NCBI GenBank assembly: GCA_910574455.1
Contig: CAJSYZ010000005.1
Span: 1,488,001-1,552,000, forward strand
Direction: 5' to 3'
Source of the DNA: Trichaptum fuscoviolaceum
Lineage: Eukaryota > Basidiomycota > Agaricomycetes > Hymenochaetales > Trichaptaceae
DNA length: 64,000 nucleotides
The notes below the pieces were generated by a model. That model was not told the DNA's origin and ran no database searches. It saw nothing but the letters and a program-made list of their open reading frames with translations. The position numbers and the translations under genes were made by a program. Shown in pieces: positions 47,219-59,200 of this stretch. Position 1 is the stretch's first letter. The number at the start of each line of letters is the position of its first letter.

Positions 47219-49596
47219 ATGTATTCACCCTCGCGGAAGCGGTCGGATTCGACAGCAGGTGTGGTCGACCTCGATATGTCAAATACAGAAGTAGAAACAA
47301 ACTCAGCTGCGCCAGCAGCACTGGAAGATCTGCTGTCGCCAACTACGAAGGAAACGTCAGATGTAGAGAAGCAAGAGGAGGATGTAGCAGTGCTGGAGGC
47401 TGTTGACGACGATACACGCTTCTCCAACGTGCCTCTCAGTGCAGATGCGAACGGCACGCACACGCGCGAATCCACCTCCACATCTTCGGTCTCAGAGCGG
47501 CGAAGTACATTGTCATTCGATAAGAGTGGGTCACCCTCCTCAATTATCAGAAAGAATATGCACAAGAAGTCCGCGTCAAGCTATACCGTCGGGAGCTCAG
47601 GTCGGGAATCAGCAGGCAATCTACCATTTCTGTTACACCGCCTGGACCTGCAGAAGGTTCAAGAGAATACGAATGGGCAAAGGAAGAGCCTAGATGGACA
47701 ACAGCGCATACAGGAGGAGCTCTCGCGACTGCAGAACGGTCTCCCAACGATTGACGCAGAGACGAATGAGGAGAATGCTATTGATTGGGGTATGCAATCT
47801 GTTACTCCATTTATCGATTGCTTCGAATTCTTTTGCTCATTTGTATAACAGATTTCTGGGGGAGTGTAATGTCAGGTCAGTTCCTGTGCAACGTCTACCA
47901 CCGGGATTGAGTCTGTTTACTCGGATAGCACAGACTATCAGCAGTTCGCATCAGAGAATCCAGACAAGTTGGCGAAGGCTATAGAACGAGGAATACCAAA
48001 ATCATTGAGGGGAATGATGTGGCAGCTGATGTAAGTATCATGCTATGTTACCATTTACCTGTTTCTGAAAGCCCATGAAGGTGTGCGTCGAAAGATCCTG
48101 AGCTTGAAGCTGCATATATTCGATTTCTCAAAGAAACGAGTCCACATGAAAAGGCTATATTACGTGACCTCGGGCGGTGCGATTAAATCTCCAGATCTCA
48201 AAACTGATTCTGACTGGAATATTAGAACATTTCCCCACCATGAGTACTTCACAGACGGCCAAGGCATTGGGCAGGAGAATCTATTCAATGTGCTCAAGGC
48301 GTATTCGTTGTATGACCCGGAAGTAGGGTACTGCCAGGGTCTACCATTCGTTGTAGCAATACTACTACTTAACGTGAGTGCTTTATTCACTGAGATCGTT
48401 CGAGGCTGAAAGTAGCGTAGATGCCTGACGAAGAAGCATTCGGTGTCTTGGTGCGACTCATGCACTCATACGGTCTACGAGGGCACTTCCTCCCAGAGAT
48501 GCCAGGTTTGCAATTACGAATGTACCAGGTAGGTTTGTTTACGCTACAAATTGGACATCCGGGTGTCAATAACTCGTATTTAGTTCGATCGTTTAGTAGA
48601 GGAATTACTACCAGTTCTGCACGTGCACTTTCTTCGTCAAGGAGTGAAATCTAGTATGTTTTGCTCGCAGTGGTTTCTGACAATGTTCAGCTACCGGTAG
48701 GCTCATCTCATCATTAGGTCTGCATTAACGGTTGAAGGGGTTTTGACTCTCGATAGGTTTCCGCTGGAAATCGTCTTCAGAATTTACGATAACGTTGTGG
48801 CGTCCGGCATCGAATCCATATTCGGCTTCAGCATAGTGCTTCTTCAGAAGAACGAGGAAGCCTTACTCAAACTTCGATTCGACGACATCCTCGCTTTCCT
48901 AAAGACACGTCTTTTCGAGCAATATATTGTATGTGTTTATGCTCTCACAATTGTCTACCTTATTCGCTGACCATATACAAGAGCGATGATGTCTCGAAGA
49001 AGATAAGTATGAATGACGCGAAGAGCATCCGCTCAATGAATGGCGACGCGTCGAGCACGGTAGTCTACCGCGTAGACGATTTCGTGCAGGATGCTTTGTC
49101 ACTGAAGATCACACCATTTATGCTTGATTCGTATGCACACGAGTATGAGGAACTTGTGCGAACGCGTGAAGCTCATATGATCGAGATGGATAACCTGAGG
49201 AATGCAAATCGGTCTCTCTCGGCGAAAGTGTGAGCTTGCTTTCTCACCTAGTTTTTGATGGACAATGAAATTCACAGATCGGTGTCCGTGTAGGAAAGAA
49301 CTGGAAGACTCACTGGCGCAACTAAATACGGAGCATTGTGAAATGGTCGTAAGTGAAACTTTGGTGTTTTGCTAACATCCGGGATCTGATTCATTTTTAA
49401 CTCAACAGAAGGAGCTTGTCATGCAGAGAATAAGAAATGAAGAAACGGAGAATGAACTGGTGCGATATAAGCTTCTGTATGGTCTCTTCCGTTTTCCATA
49501 TCCTTGATCAAGCACTGACGAATTCAACTAAGTTATGCTGAGGCTATGCACCAAAATGAAGATTCCCGCACATCCATTCGCTTTTCGAAAATTTGA
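47219..49596 (+). CDS. TBC-domain Rab GTPase-activating protein (Gyp5/EVI5-like)
   Basis: A multi-exon gene. A Ser/Glu-rich disordered N-terminus (to about residue 200) precedes the TBC domain: [15 protein letters not shown] carries the arginine finger and GYCQGLPF the glutamine finger. [26 protein letters not shown], the [10 protein letters not shown] segment and [15 protein letters not shown] follow. A C-terminal coiled coil ([20 protein letters not shown], then further heptads) ends IRFSKI at 49596. The last intron (GTATGG..AAG before 49532) is inferred because it restores the frame. The protein stimulates GTP hydrolysis by Rab-family GTPases in membrane traffic. The start at 47219 is the first Met in the open frame; a later one (MSNTEVE) is possible. 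Confidence 0.85.
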
Positions 49597-49994
49597 GTGT
49601 TAGTGTGTGTCTACACTAATTAGCTTCCGACCATTCGGTCAATTTCTGCACTAGCATTCCAAACTCAACTCTTTTGCTATCGATCATCTGAGCCCATTAT
49701 CTACCTCTTCCCAAGACACTCATAAATCACGCACATCGTAGATTATCCTCTAGCTATTTACATTCGGAGCGCCATTGTATAGATGAATCTTTCTTTAGTT
49801 CAATAGCATAGTCCTGTATCATGTATCTCTCCATGCTAACCAATTGAGTTGGTTTCAAAGCTCTATTTCCCCTGTACAGCTAGCTAATTGTAGCCTGCAT
49901 AATACCAAGAGAGACATCCAAAAGATGCCGAGACAGAATGAATAATATTACAAACGATTGAGTGTATATATATTTGCGAAGAGAAACTCTTTCT
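49597..49994. other. 3' intergenic spacer between convergent genes
   Basis: AT-rich, with no gene seen. It separates the 3' ends of the TBC gene and the quinone oxidoreductase gene. Confidence 0.4.
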
Positions 49995-51535
49995 TTACAG
50001 CTTCGCCTGTGCTGCAGTCTTAGTCGGAGGTTCCTGGATCCTCACGATGGCCTTCCCCCAGGTCCGACGCTGCTCAATGGCATTCAAGCCCTCGGCTAAA
50101 TTGTCCAATGTGAAAATCTCGGAGTAGTTTATCGGTGTAACACGTCCAGAAGACAAGAGGCTGAAGAATTTTTTAGCAAGATGATACTCGATAAGGGAGG
50201 ATAAATCAGTACTCAAGTAAATCCTTCCAAACGACGGGCATGTGCTGCGGCTCCATTTCTAAAGTTACGGTTCATGAGTTGGCTAAATCTAAATTTCGAC
50301 GATGAGCATTGGTCCACATACTAGCGTAGGCACCCCAGTGGATTCCGACTATGGAGATGTTTTTTAACAAAATCAGGTTCGTAGCAAGCTACAGTGAAAG
50401 TATGAGATTACACGTTGGGAAAATTTAGGTAAACTGGAGTTTGTTTACCTTCTCGATTTCGCCTCCCGCGAAACCAACAACCAGAGCGCGCCCTTTCCAG
50501 GCTATGCATTTTAAGCAGTCTAACAAGACAGATTACTCCCCGTTTATTTCGTACATCTGTGCAATGAGACTCACCTCGAATACGCCCGACTGGATCGTAT
50601 ATGACATCAGCCCCATGTCCATTCGTGATTGCCATTACTTCCTTCTGCCAGTTTGGCGCCGTATAATCGATGACATAGTCTGCGCCACCATATCGCTTGC
50701 AGACTTCAAGTTTGGACGGCGAACCGGCCGCTGCTATAACTTTCGCACCCAGCGCTGCAGGACAATGGGTGAGCAGAGGCGATGCATAAGTGATCATCAT
50801 CATGGTTACCTTTTGCCAATTGCACTGCCGCAAGACCGACGCCGCCAGCCGCAGCAGTAACCAGCACCCATTCGCCTTGACAGAGAGAAGTCAGGATAGC
50901 CTGAACTTATAAGGGACATGGACATACCTGGTTTTAATTCCGCGCGGCCAACAAGGGCTTCATAGCTAGTCGGCCATGTTACATGAAGGCCTTATTCTGA
51001 AATAAGACTTTGACCATAATTTGTGAGCACAGTTGCAGACTCACCAGCGCCTTCGTCATATGAAAGATTAGAGGGAAGAGCAGTCAAGTTCTTCCAGCTC
51101 ACTGCAACACGTTCAGCATATGCACCCTGCACATACCCAAAGATACGGTCTCCGGGTTTGAACGGACAGTCTTTTGGAATGGGTGAGTTTGCATTGATTT
51201 GTCCAGAGAACTCAGAGCCTAGGGCGAAGGGAAAGGGGGGTTGGTTCTGCGGACATAACATCCAGGTCAGCTAGCACACTTCAACACATATTCCATTGGC
51301 CACTAACTTGATATTTCCCTTGAGCTTGGAGAATCTAAATAGCGTATTATTTAGTAAAGTGAAGCCAAATAAACGAAAGCCGCGTGCATCAGGAGACACT
51401 CACATCATAAAAGTTCAAGCCTGCACTGTAGACATCGACCAGGACTTCATCGACGCCGGGCTTCGGCTCAGGCACGTCTGTAGAAAGAGGAATCTTGGAG
51501 GGGTGCGCATACTTGTTGATCACAAAGGCACGCAT
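49995..51535 (-). CDS. Quinone oxidoreductase-like MDR protein (NADPH-dependent)
   Basis: A multi-exon gene on the minus strand. The first exon is 51535-51404 (MRAFVINKYAHPSKIP...). ILQAQGKYQ is a tiny second exon. Then come FPFALGSEFSGQI, FKPGDRIFGYVQGAYAE, a segment with the nucleotide-binding glycines (partly split by an intron near 50820-50940), ALGAKVIAAAGSPSKLEVC, GADYVIDY, GADVIYDPVG, and finally NLAEGLNAIEQRRTWGKAIV. The product of about 340 residues is a zinc-free medium-chain reductase of the zeta-crystallin/QOR type, using NADPH to reduce quinones or enones. It is divergent from the maleylacetate reductase gene with 349 bp between start codons. Confidence 0.82.
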
Positions 51536-51884
51536 TATTGTCGTTCCGATAGCGTTGGTGGTGGTCGAATGTTAACCTGTGCTGGAGGTCTGGGGAAAGG
51601 TGGGGAAGGTGATCCCCCGCCGTATTATAGAAAGGCAAATAATAGCCGGACGCGCAATTCTCGGTTATGTCCGTTACCCGGACTTCAGTGCCGGTGGGCG
51701 CTTATGCAGCCCTGAGCGCTAATATCTTCGGGGAAGACACGTGAACTCGAACCTCCCAAGGGGCTGGCCAATGAAGGGAAAATGGTTTACACCAGACCAG
51801 GTCACTGTATATGAGCATGTCAGAAACCCACCCGAACCTCGTCTTCAACTCACCACTTCTGTCGACAGAGCTAAAACATATAGT
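51536..51884. promoter_or_regulatory. Shared divergent promoter of quinone oxidoreductase and maleylacetate reductase genes
   Basis: The 349-bp space between the two start codons must serve both genes. It contains CCG-N5-CGG at 51671-51681, an inverted-triplet arrangement of the kind bound by Zn2Cys6 regulators. A binding protein is not known, so this is only a candidate operator. Confidence 0.45.
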
Positions 51885-53034
51885 ATGAGGCCTTTCATCT
51901 ACACTGCAAACCCTGCGAGGGTCGTATTTGGCTCGGGCACCATCAAGCAGCTCCCGGACGAGGTCAAACGACTGGGTCTCAAGCGGCCTCTCGTACTAAG
52001 CACTCCGGAGCAGACAGGCCATGCGTCGAACGTCGAGTCGCTGCTCAAAGATGCTGGTATTGAGTCTGCCGGCCAGTTCAATGGTGCGACGATGCACACA
52101 CCCTTGGACGTGACGGAGAAAGCACTTGCATTCGCTAATGAACGGAGAGTTGACGGCGTCATAGCCATCGGAGGTGGCTCAACAATCGGACTCGGAAAGG
52201 CCATCGCTCTGCGTACAGACATGCCTCAGATCGTTATACCAACGACGTGTGAGCCATTTCTATTAGTCAATACACAAATATGCTAATGACATGTGGGATG
52301 TAGATGCCGGTTCGGAAATGACCCCAATCATCGGGCAGACGGAGAATGGCGTCAAAACCACTCAAAACACACCCAAAGTCCTTCCCGAAGTCGTTATATA
52401 CGATATTGACTTCACACTTACGCTGCCGCCGTCTCTTAGCGCTACATCTGGCGTCAATGCTCTTGCACACGCCGTTGAGGCACTTTATGCGCAGAACGGC
52501 AACCCCGTCATCGACCTGATGGCTGAAGAGGGCGTTCGTGCCCTTGCGAAATCCCTACCCATCATTGTCAACGACCCATCGAACAAAGAAGCCCGAAGCG
52601 ATGCACTGTACGGTGCGTGGCTTTGCGCGTCGTGCCTCGGACTTGTCGGGATGAGTGTTCATCATAAACTATGTCATGTCCTTGGCGGCACATTCAACCT
52701 CCCGCACGCCGACACACACACGATTGTCCTGCCACATGCGCTCGCATACAACGCGCCGAACGTGCCTGATGCGATGGCTAAGTTAGCGCGTGCACTAGGT
52801 CACGATGATGCCGTGGAAGGTCTAAACGTACTGTTGACGAAGCTAAAGGTGAAGAGGGGCTTGAAAGAGGTCGGTATGCCTGAAGACGGAATTGATAAGG
52901 CGGCGGACCTAGCAGTGAAAAACCCATACTGGAACCCAAGACCCATTGAAAGGGAACCGATCCGAGAGTTGATAAGAAGGGCTTGGGCTGGAGAACCAGC
53001 CAGGACCGACAATAAGTTGGGTAGTGCATTATAA
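51885..53034 (+). CDS. Maleylacetate reductase
   Basis: Two exons, 51885-52248 and 52304-53034, joined through TAT at YAGSEMTP; about 364 residues, the usual length. It is an iron-type alcohol dehydrogenase family member: the NAD(P)-binding motif is IAIGGGSTIGLGKAIA, IPTTYAGSEMTP follows, and the metal or active-site region includes HKLCHVLGG and HADTHTIVLPHALAYN. The maleylacetate reductase branch has such His/Asn variation in place of full iron ligation. It reduces maleylacetate to 3-oxoadipate, the last step of hydroxyquinol (resorcinol-type) ring catabolism. Confidence 0.88.
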
Positions 53035-53139
53035 ACAAATGTTTGTATAAAATACGAAAGAACGAAATGTGATATGTAGTCAGTTAGTACAAATATTATA
53101 CTTCCAGATTCTTGTGATAAGGATACAAGTAACATATTA

Positions 53140-55329
53140 TCATTGCTCAACTCGGGAGACAATGAGTGGGCATTGACTCCCTTCTTTGAATTTGCCTACT
53201 ACGTACGGTCTGGTTAATACTCTGTTAGCACTTCGTTAGTGGTCTGCAATAAATATCAGCATAAGAGAACCTACACATTCGCCGGGTACACTTTGTCGTC
53301 TGGGGATGTTCTGAACGCGAAGTTTCTAACGAGCGTATAAAGGAATGTCTTCATCTCTATGACTGAGAACCGCATTCCAATGCAAGACTAAGTATCGAGT
53401 TTGTAAGTGAATACAGTATCAGAACTAAAGCATTTACTCTGGGTCCAGCTGAGAATGACAGCAGGTGATTGTATAATCCGGGCTGTTCGAGAACAGCCGC
53501 AGGTAGATTCTCCCATCTATCAGGTCTGAGAAATTTCCACATTAAAACCAAGCCATCCACAAATCAATTTTGGACTTACTTGAATGCCCATGCATCATCT
53601 CCCCAGACTCCCTTGTCACAGTTCATACTCTCCACAGGTATATGCACAAACTGTCCTTTCCGAATCTTCACTCCCCACCTTACCGAGCCATCCCGCATAT
53701 TCACTGCCTCACTCGTCGGAATCTCATCGTCTCGCATCGCAACACGGATTGAGGAGTGCACAGGCGGGATGACGCGCAGACTCTCACGTATGACGTTGTT
53801 TAAAAAGGGAAGAGCATCTAGTTCCGACCACAGGGATTGCCAGGCTTCTTTATTTTCCGTGGAAGGCAAAGAAGGAAATAGAGTGGACAACGAGCGAAGT
53901 TCCGTCCGAAGACGGTCTTGTGTTACTGGGTTAAGCGCAAGGAGAAGGAGCGTCCAGGTAAGAGCAAGAGAGGTTGTGTCTGAACCAGCGAAGAAGAACG
54001 TGTTGACATTGTGCAGGAGATCGTCTTCAGAAATGCGTTGCTCCGGTGAAATATCCGTGGACAGATTAGATTTGACTGGAAAACGTCAGCACTACTTACG
54101 ATTTGAAGGGGAACCTCAACTTACTGAGAAGACTGAGGAAGTCGATTCCCTCATAGCCGGAGCCATTTTTTTCTCCTTCAATGATTCTCTTTGTCTTCTC
54201 CTGTACAATTTGCCTTCCGACACCGTAGATGATTTTTTGTGACTTCCGTACGATTCGTGTCTTTTCGTTCGGCTGAAGGTGCGATCAGGATTATATCGGT
54301 ATTTTAGCAAAAAACTGATACCCACAAATATGGACTCAAGCCAGGGCATGTAGATAATTGCAATATCCCAGAAGCCGCCACCTCGGGAAACAGCAACTTC
54401 GAACATGTCCTTGTATGCCAGGAAAAGATCGTTTCGTTCATGCTGGATTGCAGAGAAGTTGTAGTCGAATCCTTTTCTTACTATTAGTTATGAAAGACTA
54501 TGACTCCTAGCAAAGAACCTAACCTGCAAGGCCAATAACGTCAAACGTTGCACGGCTGACCCAGTGGCAAACATCTATCTTCATTCCAGACATATTTTCT
54601 TCTTTTGGACTGTTACCAAAGTCATCTCCAGCATTCTTCTCCAAGGACTTCTGAGTGTAAATCATGTCGTCCCATTTGTCTCTTAGTTCCTGGGCCTTCC
54701 GAAACACCACAGGAACGAGTGCTCGCATATTCTGTACAGAGAAGGCGGGGTTTCCAACGCGGCGCATGCGCTTGTGCACTTGTCCTTCAGCCGCCAGCAT
54801 ACCTGTATATTTTGTCGTTAGTAAATTCGACCACTGGTTGTAAGACATTGACGTACCTTCGCCAATGAGCCTTGTTATAACTCGACGGGACTGCCATGGT
54901 TTTTGGTAATCGCCAGTGTGGTTCATAACATGAGCCAGAGCAGCATGATCAGTTGTGAGTAGACGATCTTCCCACTTCAATGTTTCATTAGCATCGTGTA
55001 CTTCAGCGAAGGAAACAAGGACTCACATTTCCCAGTCCCTTTATCCGGACATTCCGGCCATACTTGGCCGTGAACTCTTCATGAGCGTGTTTCGACGAGG
55101 AAACGCTGCAAGTCAGATATCAGAAGTATTCCGTATATGTTTAATATATATTGACATACTGTAGCACTTTGTTGAGGTGTCCTTGAAAACCTAGCCAACC
55201 TTTCGCCTCCGGACCTGGCAGGACACGCAAGGGAGAGAAGAGAGGGTTGACTAGCAAGTGATATCCAATATAGCCAATAACAGCTAAGGGAATACCAAGG
55301 AGAAGCGTACTTTCGAGCGCAGAGAACAT
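53140..55329 (-). CDS. Cytochrome P450 monooxygenase
   Basis: A multi-exon minus-strand gene of roughly 530-560 codons. An N-terminal membrane anchor (LLLGIPLAVIGYIGYHLL) is followed by a Pro-rich hinge (LRVLPGPE). The I-helix motif FFAGSDTTSLALTW, the ExxR motif (VIRESLRVIPP), the PxRW segment (PDRWENLP) and the heme loop FSAGPRSCIGMRF, with its Cys ligand and an intron inside, are all present. The last exon ends CPLIVSRVEQ at 53140. It is an ER-bound oxygenase of unknown substrate. The gene is tail-to-tail with the maleylacetate reductase gene (about 105 bp apart). A Met at 55392 is an alternative start. Confidence 0.86.
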
Positions 55330-55639
55330 GGTGGTGAGATAAAGAAAGATGGTTGAACGACATGTTTGAAAACGCGTCAACTTGATGTTCACAATAAAGC
55401 TGGTAACAATAGCTGTTTATTGCCCGTTTTGTATCGGGTACCGACGATGCCTAGACCATTTTGATGCTCACACGATGCTCTTATTCTCAGATACACCACG
55501 ATGGCCGAGGAAGAGGCTAAGAACCGGGATATGATGAAATTTATGTTTGTTAGAGCCAACTAGAAATTCGGAATTCGAAAGAAAGTGTCCTTTGATAAAA
55601 GTACTTCGAGGTTGAGTCGGAGCTCAAAACGCGTCTCCA

Positions 55640-55860
55640 TCAGGGAAACTACTTTCTGCTGAAAGTGACTTAAGCGTTACTTAAACGTCCTGAGTGACTT
55701 GAAGTCTGAATAAGGCAAACCGCACTTATTCATGCATGTCCTCCCATTATTCAGGACCAGTTGGCTGAAATAAGGGCGAGTTGGCTGAATCAGTGCTCTA
55801 AGTGTTTCAGGCAATCTGTACCCCAGTGCTCCAGTGCTTCAGTGCTTCATCCTTTAATTA
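55640..55860 (+). repeat. Dispersed repeat, copy 3
   Basis: It has the same family as 1725-1925 and 4690-4915. It starts caggga aactactttctgct and shares attcatgcatgtcctcccat and the cctga/tcagg-rich words. Tandem runs of agtgcttc / cagtgctc follow at 55820-55850. Confidence 0.65.
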
Positions 55861-56231
55861 CAGCAGGAGACAAGTGTTGTAAGACAAACTGCAGTGCTCA
55901 AGAGTTCAAGTGCATAAGAACGATCCAAGTATTTCATTGCATCAGAAGTAATATAAGACAACGGTAGTAGCTATCAGTGCCTCAGCGTTCAAGTACATCA
56001 GTCATTTACACAAGACTAAGCATAGCAGTCACTATCATGGAACCCGCCACGACACGATTCTGAACCACTGCCACGGGCAGTGGCAGGCCCATTTCGCTAC
56101 CGTGCCTTCAATTCTGCATGTTCTTTGGCGTGCCAGTAGAAACGAAGGCTGCTCTGCGAGTCGATGGTAATAAGTTATTGAGCGCACGGACAGAGACGAA
56201 ACGAAGAGGCTCACCAGTGAACGATTTGCCC

Positions 56232-59200
56232 TTAGAAGTCTACGCAGTCCGTGGCCGAATCCCATTTTGAAGCGTCGTCCTCCTCATTATCGCCATCTCC
56301 GCCTGGATCCTTCTCCGCGCCCTCGTCCGCGCCCGCGCCCTCGTCCGCGCCCGCGCCCTCGTCCGCGCCCTCGTCCTCGTCCGCGCCCTCGTCCTCGTCC
56401 GCGCCCTCGTCCTCGTCCACGCCCTCGTCCTCGCCCTCGCCCTCAATCTTGTCAGCGCCCTCGTACCCGCTCCACTCAGGTCGTCATCTCCTTTAGCATC
56501 GGCATCCTCGTCCTCTGCATCACCTTCAACATCGCTTCTATGCTCAGCTCCTTCACGCTCGTCGCCCTTATCATCGCTCCCGTCTTCCCAATTACCAGCG
56601 CCTTCGTCATACGCTTTCTCGCAGGTCGAATCTGCATCTACAATGTCAAAGTACAAGGAAAAGTCCCTGCCAGTGATACCCAATCCAACAAGTTCGGTGT
56701 TCTTTCTCGTATCGATATCTGTACTGGCATCGTAAGCTAGGAGGCGGGATCAAACCTTTTCCCAGTTTGATTCAGTGAAGAAAGAGGGATTCGACAACAA
56801 GTTAACATAGTCGTCCGTATGAGGCTGCCACAGAGCGCTAGTGAAATACCACTCAGCGCCGCCAAGTTCTTCTTTGATATTTTGCAACCGAGCCACCTGT
56901 TTATCAATGGCAACCTTGACCTATCCATGAGAAGATCAGCGAATAAGGACAATATAAGTACTGAAAAAAATAGATACCGCTGTTGCCACAAGGGCGAGGG
57001 CACCGATAGGCTTTCCTATGGTGTTTCTGTCCAGTATTTTATGCCGACCCATGGCCAATACAATGTGTACGGACAACACTGAGACCACAAGGTCAGAGCA
57101 GAACAGTCCTTGCTTCTGTACATTTAGGGTCAATACATGGACACAAAATGCGACAATAAATACTCTTTTACTTACCCTCTCCATACTATACCAGCTTTCC
57201 CATAGAAACGGTTCGGCTTTCTTCTTATCAACTAGCGTCTGCAACGTCTTCACAATTGCTTCGTTTTGCATTGACTTTGATTGTTCGCTGCTGATAAAAA
57301 CTCGCAACTGAATGCTCAGCTTTCTCAAACAGTTTCTTGCGCCAGCTATCAGAGCATCTCTGGGCCGCCTGAAATACAAGGATTGCATCTCAATCTGGTA
57401 AAGGTAACTTGAAGATAACTAAGAATGACTCAACTAGAGAACAGATGTCGGCGAACTGTGTTTCGTAACTTAGTTCCACAGAATCAAACACTTTCCCCCA
57501 CAGTGTGCTGATGAACTCATTGTCCGGGTTTTGCCATGGCGTGATGGACTTTCCCACTGCGCGAAATAGTGAAGGTAATAAAATATGAGTCCAACCGGCC
57601 TGAGTACCGGGAGGGAGACACTGGTTCGTCGCCCTTTTTCTGCCTGGCACGCGAGATCCTTCCTTTCCTTCATTTCGGCCCTTGTCCTCCAGCCCCACTG
57701 ATGTCTGCATATAAGTGAATCAGCAAAAATATGTCATAGAAATGAATTTGATTCGACACACTGAGCTAGTAGTCCGAGAGACTTTGCGATGACCAGGATA
57801 AGCCCCAGTCACTAACACTTCGGGTCCGGGAGTGCAGGATACTCTCGTCATTGCAAGCGACTGTGTTCGGGGTGCTAACGGCATCTTTCGACCACCGGTC
57901 TAATAAGAATAGTGAGTGAATGCTCATATTCAGAGTGTATCAATCGACCCACACTTGCTTCATTATCAGCCACCAGCGACTGCCTCTTGCGATGTGAGGT
58001 AGCGGATCCAATCTCAGACTGCAACACGTCAGAAAGCTGTTATCCATGGCAAGTGAGCAGCTCGAAAGGAAGCAATTACCGTCGTGTCGGCCACAGGCCG
58101 ATAAGGAGTGTCAGAGGGTTTCCTCTTCTTACTCAAGTCCTTTTCGCCCGGTGAAAGTATGATAAGTACAAAGGGGGTGGGATGTGTAGAAAACCCGGAG
58201 AAGAAGAATAGAGTAGTGAAACAGAAAGAAGAGGAGAAACAACGAAGGAAACTAGTGCAATAACTAAACGGCCCCCGTCGTCCGCAAGTATGTCTTCTGC
58301 GTGCGCCACGCAACCGTCGCTCGCTCGAAGACCGAAGACAAGAAACAAACTAACTCTCGCGCGTCCGTAAAACTCGTAGTGCGCAACCGCCGCACGCCTT
58401 CGCGAGAAGTCCAGAAGAAAGGGACACTTGCACGTCCGTAAAAACCTCGCGCGCCGCCGTAGTCGAAGCCCGAAGACAAGAAACAGAAAGAAACCGCAAG
58501 AAATCCGTGAGGCTGTTGAGCCCGTCCGTCGACACCGTCGCCGCCGCAAGATTCTCGCTCTCGCTCACACGTCGTGATGGTAGGGAAAATGAAGTAAATT
58601 TTCACACGGTGTTACAGGTGGCGACTAACACAAGTTAATACCGCGTGTGAACCGGCTACTCCGGCCACGCAAACTACCCCGGAACCGTTGTCTTTGTCCC
58701 CGTCCCTCAATTGGCAACCCAATTCCCACGCCACTTGCGCACGTCGTCACACTCTAAGTGTCCGGCCGGTCGCATGTCCGCAACCATGTCCGCACGCTCG
58801 TTTGCTTGTCCACCCATTGCATTGTCTTTTGTGTGATCGCCGGCGAGCTCTGTGCCTTGGATGCACTACTACTCGTGCTCAGGTACAGTTTTCCCTTCGC
58901 TATTTGGCTTCGAGTGTCGGCCGGGAGCCTTTCTGCTCGTCCGGTGTCCGGTGTATGCACCCGGATTCCGTCCGGATGCCTCTGCTGTGTCCGGCGGGCG
59001 TCGTACGAACACTGGACGCAGTCCAGGTGTTACACCTCCTCCCCACTTTGAATAGTGACCTCCCGGTCACTCCGCCTTGGCTGGCTTGGCTTCGAAAGGG
59101 AGTCGCGTGTCCGCTGCTAGATGCTCTGTTTCGCTTGGTTTCTTTAGCTCGTACTTGAGTCGATTAGCTGTCCGTCGTGCATGCTATGTGTAGTGGTTGT

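Noticed and set aside
56267..56740. A 157-codon frame dominated by Pro-Arg repeats
   Set aside because: It is a plus-strand reading of the minisatellite; the minus-strand acidic frame with a natural stop is more likely.
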